Below, piece after piece: positions 57,631 through 64,000 of a DNA stretch of 64,000 bases (the stretch's first letter is position 1; every line of letters begins with the position of its first letter). The stretch is from positions 1 to 64,000 of the forward strand of contig NZ_JAUYTR010000009.1 in NCBI RefSeq assembly GCF_030695065.1. Reading direction: 5' to 3'. Origin of the DNA: Sediminibacterium sp. GTDB lineage: Bacteria; Bacteroidota; Bacteroidia; Chitinophagales; Chitinophagaceae. The notes below the pieces were generated by a model, which saw nothing but the letters and a program-made list of their open reading frames with translations, did no database searches and was not told the DNA's origin. The position numbers were made by a program, and so were the translations under genes.

Positions 57631-58293
57631 ATGAGTATTCCATTACTTCATATAGTTCTTGGCCAACATTTTTGGCTTTCACCTCAAAGAAGTATTTACT
57701 GGGAAGAGGAAAAAACATTAATTGTTTCAGATACCCATTTTGGGAAAACCGGTCATTTTAGAAAAAGTGGAATAGCAGTGCCACAACAAGTTTATAAAGA
57801 AGATTTACAACGATTTTTTAGTCTTGCATCTGAATTAAAACCCGAACGAATACTAGTAGTAGGTGACTTTTTTCATAGTACCAACAACGAGGAGCACAAC
57901 TTATTTTTAAAATGGAAAAATGATTTTGAATCATTACAAATCACATTAATCAAAGGGAATCACGATATTCTTGGAAATAATTGGTACGAAAATGCAGGCA
58001 TCCAATTAATTGAGCATTTTTATAAAATAGGTAAATTTAGTTTCCAACACGATCCTGCAGAAAACCATAACCAACTAAATGAGCATTCATTTGTCTTTTC
58101 AGGACATCTTCATCCAGGAATAAACATGAAAGGTATTGGCAAACAATCGCTTCGTTTCCCTTGTTTTTATTTTACAAAAAATCAATGCATACTACCTGCT
58201 TTTAGTAAGTTCAGTGGTTTGGCAATTGTGAAGCCCAACAAACATGACCAGGTATATGCTATTGCAAACGATACTATTATTAAACTAGCATGA
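57631..58293 (+). CDS. pdeM: Ligase-associated metallophosphoesterase PdeM
   Basis: 220 residues. All calcineurin-like metal motifs are present: SDTHFGKTGHF, VGDFFHS, KGNHDILG, QHDP and SGHLHPG. Predicted DNA damage response endonuclease or phosphoesterase of the Lhr/ligase module. Follows the helicase by 6 nt and overlaps the deacetylase gene by 4 bp. Confidence 0.9.
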   Translation: MSIPLLHIVLGQHFWLSPQRSIYWEEEKTLIVSDTHFGKTGHFRKSGIAVPQQVYKEDLQRFFSLASELKPERILVVGDFFHSTNNEEHNLFLKWKNDFESLQITLIKGNHDILGNNWYENAGIQLIEHFYKIGKFSFQHDPAENHNQLNEHSFVFSGHLHPGINMKGIGKQSLRFPCFYFTKNQCILPAFSKFSGLAIVKPNKHDQVYAIANDTIIKLA

Positions 58294-59192
58294 TCAAAAT
58301 AGCATTTGACCCCATCTATGCCCATCCATTACCCGAGAACCATCGATTCCCGATGTTAAAATATCAATTGATACCCGAACAATTGATGTACGAAGGAACC
58401 TATACCGCCAATCATTTTTTTGCTCCTAGTGTTTGCGCAGAAGAAATTATTTTATACACTCACGATAAAGCCTATTTAAATAAACTATTGCATCAACAAT
58501 TAAGCCCTTCGGAACAAAGAAAAATTGGTTTTCCTCAATCACCAGAACTAACTCAGAGAGAATTAATCATTACACAGGGAACAATAGACGCTTGTTCTTA
58601 TGCATTAGAATCAGGTATTGCACTGAATGTTGCAGGAGGAACCCACCATGCTTTTGCTGATAGAGGTGAAGGATTTTGTTTATTGAACGATATGGCTGTA
58701 GCAGCTAATTATTTATTGAAGCAAAAAATCAGCAAAAAAATTTTGATCATCGATTTAGATGTGCACCAAGGAAATGGAACTGCTAAATTGATGGAAAAGG
58801 AAGAAAGAGTATTCACATTCAGCATGCATGGCGCGCACAACTACCCCTTTCACAAAGAAAATTCCGATTTAGATATAGGATTAAAAGATGGCACTACCGG
58901 TCAGGAATATTTAGCCATTTTACAAGAAACACTTCCCCAACTAATCAATAAAGTAAAACCAGATTTTGCATTTTATTTATCAGGAGTAGACATTTTAAAC
59001 ACAGATAAATTTGGCAAACTTCAAGTTAGCCTTGACGAATGCAAACAGAGAGATGAAATGGTATTTGAGCAATTAAAAAAACACCAAATACCCGTTACGG
59101 TGGCGTTAGGAGGTGGATATTCACCCGACCTTAGAACCATTGTTGAAGCTCATTGTAATACATTTAGATTGGCTGCCAACTTCTACGACTAA
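58290..59192 (+). CDS. Histone-deacetylase-family amidohydrolase
   Basis: 300 residues. Zinc amidohydrolase motifs: catalytic HH in GGTHHAFADRGEGFC, metal ligands in IIDLDVHQGNGTA and SGVDILNTDKFG, and the catalytic Tyr in ALGGGYSPDL. The bacterial substrate is probably an acetylated small molecule or protein lysine; not determinable. Starts inside the pdeM stop, so it is part of the same operon. Convergent overlap of 4 bp with the OsmC gene. Confidence 0.92.
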   Translation: MIKIAFDPIYAHPLPENHRFPMLKYQLIPEQLMYEGTYTANHFFAPSVCAEEIILYTHDKAYLNKLLHQQLSPSEQRKIGFPQSPELTQRELIITQGTIDACSYALESGIALNVAGGTHHAFADRGEGFCLLNDMAVAANYLLKQKISKKILIIDLDVHQGNGTAKLMEKEERVFTFSMHGAHNYPFHKENSDLDIGLKDGTTGQEYLAILQETLPQLINKVKPDFAFYLSGVDILNTDKFGKLQVSLDECKQRDEMVFEQLKKHQIPVTVALGGGYSPDLRTIVEAHCNTFRLAANFYD

Positions 59193-59659
59193 CCAATACT
59201 ATAAACTGCTTGGTGTTTTATGGGAAAGTTACAACTATTAGCAATAAAGCAATATTGATTGGCTTTAGCGTGTAACGCATTTGCTTGATCCATCATTTGC
59301 ATATTAGCCAATGAAATGGAAGGCTTTAATATTACTTCTGTAAACCTTCCACTTCCCGAGAGGTCTTCTACCATAGTACCTTCTGCATGGTCAATATAAG
59401 AAGTGACAATAATTCCAGCTTCCGCACAAAAATGCAGGTACCAAAGCATATGGCAAGAAGACAAAGCAGCTACCAGCATTTCTTCTGGATTATACCGATT
59501 GGGATCACCCCTAAATGCAGGGTCTGAACTAGATTCAATGGGAGGTTTCCCTTCCACCTGAATTAAATGATTTCTAGAATAGCTTCTATAATTACTTGTT
59601 CCAGTACCTAAATTACCGGTCCACTTAACAGCTACTTTATATTGATGGTCTTTACTCAT
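59189..59659 (-). CDS. OsmC family thiol peroxidase
   Basis: 156 residues. Peroxidatic Cys in AALSSCHMLWYL and second Cys in FIANSCNFP; NPEEMLVAAL is the family stretch. Reduces organic hydroperoxides. One nt separates its start from the S24 regulator's stop, so it is probably controlled with the regulator. Confidence 0.9.
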   Translation of the reverse strand: MSKDHQYKVAVKWTGNLGTGTSNYRSYSRNHLIQVEGKPPIESSSDPAFRGDPNRYNPEEMLVAALSSCHMLWYLHFCAEAGIIVTSYIDHAEGTMVEDLSGSGRFTEVILKPSISLANMQMMDQANALHAKANQYCFIANSCNFPIKHQAVYSIG

Positions 59660-59660
59660 T

Positions 59661-60413
59661 CTAGTTAAGCTTCTTCTTAAGCGTACTTACTTGTTCTTGC
59701 AAATTATTCACCATTCCCGCCAATTGATTTACATCCCAAACAGGTGCTGCATTGGCTTTTTGTAAAATATATACCGCTTTCCAAATCTCCAACACATCTT
59801 CTGCGCTTACGTTGTAAGGTTCGTACTGCGGATTATCACTTATTAAAGTTATTTTATTTTTCAAGCGATTGTTCTTCATTACACGCTTGTAAGCAACTCC
59901 TTCATTTCTAGATAAAACCACGTAAGTATTGCTGTTCTTTAAATCATCTAGGTCTTCTACCTTTTCACCCACAATAACACTTCCGCTTGGCGTAGGCAAC
60001 ATAGAATCACCCATTATTTCAAAAGCCCTATACTGACCAGGAGCCAACATAGGCAAAGTAAAAGTATTCAATTCATCAACAAACTCAGGGTCTGCATAAC
60101 CAGTCATATAACCCGCTGCTGCTTTAACGGGAACAAAACGAATTTCATTGGACTCAGCAACCATTTTTAATTGGCGTCTTCTATCTAAATAAGACCCCCC
60201 AGTAGTTTCAGCAAGGTCCTTAAATAAAAAGTCTTCAAGCGTAAGCTTAAAAATACTGCAGACCTGTTCCATTACTTCTAATTTTGGCTCAGCTCTTTCT
60301 TCTTCATAAGCACCTACTAAGGAGCGCTTAATTTTTAGCTTGTTGGCAAACTCTTCCTGGGTCCAGCCCCGCAGTTTGCGCAGATACCGTAAATTTTTTC
60401 CAGCGTTTGACAT
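59661..60413 (-). CDS. XRE-HTH repressor with S24 (LexA-like) peptidase domain
   Basis: 250 residues. N-terminal HTH (~5-62; LRKLRGWTQEEFANKL, LVGAYEEERAEP), linker with a potential Ala-Gly cleavage site in VKAAAGYMTG, then the S24 fold with Ser in EIMGDSMLPTPSGS and Lys in GVAYKRVMKN. A short C-terminal coiled-coil follows (NNLQEQVSTLKKKLN). It should self-cleave like LexA or phage repressors. Inverted repeats at the promoter suggest autoregulation. Upstream of osmC. Confidence 0.9.
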   Translation of the reverse strand: MSNAGKNLRYLRKLRGWTQEEFANKLKIKRSLVGAYEEERAEPKLEVMEQVCSIFKLTLEDFLFKDLAETTGGSYLDRRRQLKMVAESNEIRFVPVKAAAGYMTGYADPEFVDELNTFTLPMLAPGQYRAFEIMGDSMLPTPSGSVIVGEKVEDLDDLKNSNTYVVLSRNEGVAYKRVMKNNRLKNKITLISDNPQYEPYNVSAEDVLEIWKAVYILQKANAAPVWDVNQLAGMVNNLQEQVSTLKKKLN

Positions 60414-60420
60414 AACTAAT

Positions 60421-60464
60421 ACTTTTAGTGCAATTTACTAAAGTTTTTAGTTTTTCCAAATTTA
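60421..60464 (-). promoter_or_regulatory. Operator and promoter of the S24 regulator
   Basis: Minus strand: TAAATTTG (60457-60464) as -7 box, followed by an inverted repeat ACTTTAGT / ACTAAAAGT (60421-60444) placed between it and the start codon. A bound repressor here would block the start of transcription. Confidence 0.6.
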
Positions 60465-60534
60465 TTTTCATTTTTATTTTTTCCAGTCGATTCTAAAAAA
60501 TGTTTGCAGTACTTTTCATGTGTAATATACAATC

Positions 60535-62187
60535 ATGAAAAAAATAGCTTTTATACTTTCTATTTGCGTTTCACTTAATGCAATAGCACAACAACCTGCA
60601 TCATTTCCAGCAACGTTAATGATTACGCCGGAAAAATCCAATTTTGAGAAAACTTCTTCTCATGCCGATGTAATGCAGTTCTTAAATACCATCAAAAACA
60701 TAAGCCCGCTTATTCATGTGGGTTCAATAGGAAAAAGCAAATTGGGAAAAGACATTCCCTTTGCAGTTTTAGCCAATCCGGCCATTAGCAATCCTGAACA
60801 AGCCAAGCAATCAGGTAAGCCAGTTGTGTACATACAAGGAAATATACATGGTGGTGAAGTGGAAGGAAAAGAAGTGAGTATGATGTTAATGCGTGATATC
60901 TTATTGGGAAATTTATCTGAATTACTCAGCAAACAAATCATCGTATTTGTTCCTATCTATAATACAGATGGGAACGACCAATTTGCGAAGGGATTAAGGC
61001 CGTCTCAAGAAAATAGCCCCCTAGAAACAGGTATCAGAGAAAACGGACAAGGGCTCGACTTAAATAGAGATGGCATGAAGATGGAAACCCCTGAAACAAG
61101 AGCCATGGTAGCCAATATTTTGAATGCATGGGACCCACAAATGGTAGTAGACTTACATACCACCAATGGAACCTGGCATGGCTATGATTTAACATGGGCT
61201 CCAGGATATTTATCTGCAGGAGAACCAGGACCTTATCATTATACCAATAGCACCATTCTACCATTTATTACAGACCAAGTAAAGAAAAAAAATGATTTAT
61301 TATTTGGACCCTTTGGTGATTTTTCAACCAGAGAAGGATGGCCAGTAAAAAACTTTTACACTTACAATCATCATCCAAGATATATTATCAATCAAATTGG
61401 ATTAAGAAATAGAATGTCTATTTTAAGTGAATCTTTTGCACATGAGCGTTTTTATCAACGCATCAATAGTACTTACCAATTTGTAAAAGAGATCTTATTG
61501 TTTTGCAATAACAATGCGGCGGAAATTATTCAAATAAACCAACAAGCAGAAAAAAACGCTATTGAAAACGTACGCAACAATGCAGGGTTGGTTTCTAAGG
61601 GGGTAAGATTTAAAATGGTTCCTACACTAGAGGGCATACGTAACTTTAGAACTTATGATTACATCCCTTTCAAAAAAGAAGATGGTAATACCAGCATCGT
61701 TAAAACAGGCCGAATTACCCATATAGACAAAGTGAACTATTATGCCGATTTTAAAGACACCGTAAATGCTACTTTACCAAGAGGATATATTATTCCAGCA
61801 TCAATGGACAGTATAGTTGAACAGTTGAAAATGATGGGCGCAATAGTAGAAAAGATGGAGAAAAAAACCGAGTTCAAAGGAGAAGAGTTCATGATTGAAA
61901 AATTCACCAAAGCAACAAGAAAATTCGAAGGGCATCAAATGGCTTCTGCGGAAGGAAAATTTGTTGCAAAAAATTTTACAGCTGAAAAAGGAGATTATTT
62001 GGTAGACCTAGCTCAACCATTGGCCAACCTCATCTTTTATGCATTAGAACCCCAATCAGATGATGGTCTATTAACTTGGAATTTCTTTGACCATTATCTA
62101 AACACCAAAGGAATTAGCACCCAACCAGTAGCATACCCTGTGTTTAAATTTTTTAGCACAATTACAACAACGAAAAAGAAAAGATAG
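60535..62187 (+). CDS. Secreted M14-family zinc carboxypeptidase
   Basis: 550 residues with signal peptide (MKKIAFILSICVSLNAIA). Zinc ligands: HxxE in QGNIHGGEVEGKE and His in VVDLHTTNG; catalytic Glu in ILSESFAHERF. YNTDGNDQF and GLDLNRDGMKMETPETRAM are M14 signatures. The C-terminal ~180 residues form an extra domain typical for large Bacteroidota M14 peptidases. Substrate (peptide or murein peptide) unknown. Divergent from the S24 regulator. Confidence 0.93.
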   Translation: MKKIAFILSICVSLNAIAQQPASFPATLMITPEKSNFEKTSSHADVMQFLNTIKNISPLIHVGSIGKSKLGKDIPFAVLANPAISNPEQAKQSGKPVVYIQGNIHGGEVEGKEVSMMLMRDILLGNLSELLSKQIIVFVPIYNTDGNDQFAKGLRPSQENSPLETGIRENGQGLDLNRDGMKMETPETRAMVANILNAWDPQMVVDLHTTNGTWHGYDLTWAPGYLSAGEPGPYHYTNSTILPFITDQVKKKNDLLFGPFGDFSTREGWPVKNFYTYNHHPRYIINQIGLRNRMSILSESFAHERFYQRINSTYQFVKEILLFCNNNAAEIIQINQQAEKNAIENVRNNAGLVSKGVRFKMVPTLEGIRNFRTYDYIPFKKEDGNTSIVKTGRITHIDKVNYYADFKDTVNATLPRGYIIPASMDSIVEQLKMMGAIVEKMEKKTEFKGEEFMIEKFTKATRKFEGHQMASAEGKFVAKNFTAEKGDYLVDLAQPLANLIFYALEPQSDDGLLTWNFFDHYLNTKGISTQPVAYPVFKFFSTITTTKKKR

Positions 62188-62212
62188 GCGTTAGCTTATC
62201 GTACCTTGCAGT

Positions 62213-63016
62213 ATGGCCAAAGTTAAAGTAAAAACAAGCAAGAAGAAAGAAGAGCCCATTATATTGGTAACCAACGACGATGGTTTTACCGCACCAGGCA
62301 TTCATGCGTTGGTAGAATCAGTAAAAGGTTTAGGGAAGATTGTAGTAGTTGCTCCAGACAAACCTCAAAGCGGTATGGGACATGCTATTACAATTGGAGA
62401 GCCATTGCGCTTGCATAAAGTGCACCATTTTGGAGATGTAGAAGCTTATAGCTGCAGCGGCACCCCAGTAGACTGCGTTAAATTAGCTGTAGACAAAGTA
62501 TTACACCGCAAACCAGATATTTGTATAAGTGGAATCAACCATGGCGCCAATCATTCCATTAATGTGATTTATTCAGGTACTATGAGTGCTGCATTGGAAG
62601 CTTCTATTGAAAGTATTCCAAGTATTGGCTTTAGTTTATTAGACTTTAGTATTGAAGCCGACTTTGAAGGTGCAAAAAAGTATGCCAGAATCATAGTAGA
62701 ACAATTATTGGCTAGCAAAAAATTAGATAAGCATATTTGCTTAAACGTAAATATTCCTAAAGTTAAAGCGGAACTAATCAACGGAATCAAAATATGCTCT
62801 CAGGCTTATGCCAAATACCAAGAGAAATTTGACGAACGAAAAGATCCCCATGGTCGTAAGTATTTTTGGCTAACTGGAGAGTTTGTGAATTTCGACAAGA
62901 GCAAGGAAAGCGATGTTTGGGCGCTAAAAAATAATTATGTAAGTGTAGTACCTGTTCAATTTGACTTAACCAACTACGAATTAAAAAAGCAGTTGGAAAA
63001 AAACTGGAAATTCTAA
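62213..63016 (+). CDS. surE: 5'/3'-nucleotidase SurE
   Basis: 267 residues. Metal-binding LVTNDDGFTAPGIHAL, GMGHAITIGEPLRL, CSGTPVDCVKLAVD and SGINHGANHSINVIYSGTM are diagnostic. Survival-linked nucleotidase of the cytosol. A basic N-terminus (KVKVKTSKKKEE) precedes the domain. Its stop overlaps the start of the next gene (TAATG). Confidence 0.95.
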   Translation: MAKVKVKTSKKKEEPIILVTNDDGFTAPGIHALVESVKGLGKIVVVAPDKPQSGMGHAITIGEPLRLHKVHHFGDVEAYSCSGTPVDCVKLAVDKVLHRKPDICISGINHGANHSINVIYSGTMSAALEASIESIPSIGFSLLDFSIEADFEGAKKYARIIVEQLLASKKLDKHICLNVNIPKVKAELINGIKICSQAYAKYQEKFDERKDPHGRKYFWLTGEFVNFDKSKESDVWALKNNYVSVVPVQFDLTNYELKKQLEKNWKF

Positions 63017-63312
63017 TGCTGTTGAATAAAGATCAATTTGGTTTTGGTTTGCTATTGGGATTCATTGCTCCCATATTTGGCTTATTCGGCTATTACTACT
63101 GGAAGTTTAGCTTATTTACTTTGAATGAATTCTTTCAGGTATTGATGCTCCAAAAATCTTTGCTGAGTGGTATCATTAGCATTGCATTAATTGCCAATGC
63201 CATTGTATTTACCGTTTACATCAATAAGCAAAAAGACAAAACAGCCAAGGGAGTATTTATTGCAACTTGTGTGTATGCGTTAATCTCCCTTGGCTTTAAA
63301 TGGTTTGTTTAG
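63016..63312 (+). CDS. Small membrane protein, unknown function
   Basis: 98 residues with three hydrophobic segments (~10-30, ~48-68, ~78-96). Translationally coupled to surE by TAATG. No family name known to me; similar small proteins follow surE in related bacteria. Its stop is adjacent to the stop of the convergent TonB-domain gene. Confidence 0.78.
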   Translation: MLLNKDQFGFGLLLGFIAPIFGLFGYYYWKFSLFTLNEFFQVLMLQKSLLSGIISIALIANAIVFTVYINKQKDKTAKGVFIATCVYALISLGFKWFV

Positions 63313-64000
63313 TTAATCTTCACTAACCATATAAGTAATCGATTGCTTTACTTTTGAAGTTACTGTTTTTCCATTTTGTTTAGCTGGAACCCATTTAGGC
63401 CCTTTAACGATTAGCCTAACGGCTTCTGCTGCAGTTTGATATCCGGGATCATTATCTGCTTTTACACTACTGATACCACCGTCGTTTGCAACAATAAATG
63501 AAACAATAACGGTGTATGTTCCTGGAGGCGCCCCATTGATTACTGGCAAATCTCTATTTAAATTTCTTTCTAAATATTTTTGCCAAGCTTCTTTACCGCC
63601 AGGAAAAGAAGCAGGAACTTCCGATTTGGTAAATACTTTATCATAGCTCTCTTCTTTAACATGAACAGGACGACCTGAAGGAGAAGTTGGTGGTGGAGGC
63701 GCAGGAATTGGAAGTTTACCATACTTCGCTTCAGCTCTTTTCATACTAGACTGATTATTGAGCATATATTTTTCTTCAGTGCCATCTTTTAACTTGATTT
63801 CCATGGTTTTGTATTGATGATTCCATGAAACATTTGAAACCGCTTTGTTGCGAAGCATGAATGACTTTATCCCAGATCTGTCATTACCATCTTTTTCATG
63901 AGATGGGTTAACACTTTTAAGATTAGCCCCTTTTGTAAATACTTCTAAAACACCGTTACCTCCTTCTGTCCCATATTTTAGTTTTGCCGCTTCATTCTTA
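63313..64000 (-). CDS. Plug-domain and TonB C-terminal protein, N-terminus beyond window
   Basis: The reading frame stays open to the window edge, so the ATG at 63858 is internal. Seen from the edge: KYGTEGGNGVLEVFTKGA, a plug-type segment as in TonB receptors; a 100-residue linker with Pro-rich PIPAPPPPTSPSG; then a TonB C-terminal domain (FPGGKEAWQKYLERNLN, VSFIVANDGGISSVK, GPKWVPAKQNGK, KQSITYMVSED). This combination is typical of M56/BlaR1-type or energy-transducer proteins in Bacteroidota; the N-terminal membrane part is missing here. Confidence 0.82.
   Translation of the reverse strand, partial: KNEAAKLKYGTEGGNGVLEVFTKGANLKSVNPSHEKDGNDRSGIKSFMLRNKAVSNVSWNHQYKTMEIKLKDGTEEKYMLNNQSSMKRAEAKYGKLPIPAPPPPTSPSGRPVHVKEESYDKVFTKSEVPASFPGGKEAWQKYLERNLNRDLPVINGAPPGTYTVIVSFIVANDGGISSVKADNDPGYQTAAEAVRLIVKGPKWVPAKQNGKTVTSKVKQSITYMVSED

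Overview
The window is almost entirely the chromosome of a Bacteroidota bacterium, most likely family Chitinophagaceae. This is inferred from the AT-rich coding sequence, the near absence of Shine-Dalgarno sites except at rpsU, repeated TAnnTTTG promoter boxes, tRNA-Gln without an encoded CCA, and Bacteroidota-type families: GLPGLI protein, CcmD-family protein, head-GIN lipoprotein, Lhr/PdeM module, short AMP nucleosidase, and CarboxypepD_reg/plug outer-membrane proteins. The first ~1.5 kb is different. It is GC-rich and carries a betaproteobacterial-type tuf with a good Shine-Dalgarno site, plus tRNAs that encode their CCA ends. The switch happens inside one tRNA-Thr gene whose acceptor stem no longer pairs. 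This looks like an assembly chimera across a conserved tRNA, or less likely a recombination there.

Layout. 1-1570: tuf and tRNA-Thr/Gly/Tyr/Thr. 1.7-9.3 kb: hpf, xer recombinase, rpsU, ribE, hscA, an RDD protein, tyrS, a GDSL hydrolase and cphB. 9.4-12.2 kb: cphA (divergent from cphB, so cyanophycin synthesis and breakdown sit together) and tRNA-Gln. 12.2-15.3 kb is accessory: a nested inverted-repeat element, 32-bp tandem repeats, a Fic protein with palindromes at its start, and a two-gene cassette (Cys-rich lipoprotein precursor plus small membrane protein). 15.4-22.6 kb: a PqqB-like hydrolase, a nucleotide-sugar operon (aminotransferase, ugd, uxs, rfbD) and waaA. 22.7-31.7 kb: tdk-ccmB, amn, an HsdR-N-like nuclease, a secreted Cys-rich peptide/GLPGLI/outer-membrane-barrel cassette, gdhA and ccmD-ccmC. 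32-42.4 kb: queA, gntP, a gluconokinase/6-phosphogluconate dehydrogenase fusion, lysC, a GH19 chitinase lipoprotein, an Ldh-family dehydrogenase and ssb. 42.5-53.8 kb: mnmA, an RsmB-like methyltransferase, sucB-sucA, rpsT, a two-component system with a head-GIN lipoprotein, and guaA. 53.8-64 kb: a periplasmic binding protein, DUF2256-lhr-pdeM-deacetylase, OsmC, an S24 repressor with its operator, an M14 carboxypeptidase, surE, and the C-terminal part of a plug/TonB protein that runs off the window.

Most genes are housekeeping: translation, TCA cycle, Fe-S assembly, cytochrome c maturation, Kdo and nucleotide-sugar metabolism, gluconate use. The most promising undescribed material is two small secreted-peptide cassettes (14.4-15.3 kb and 25.4-29.3 kb), the structured repeat next to tRNA-Gln with its Fic neighbour, and the GntK-Gnd fusion. 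Functions given for these cassettes are hypotheses from gene architecture only.
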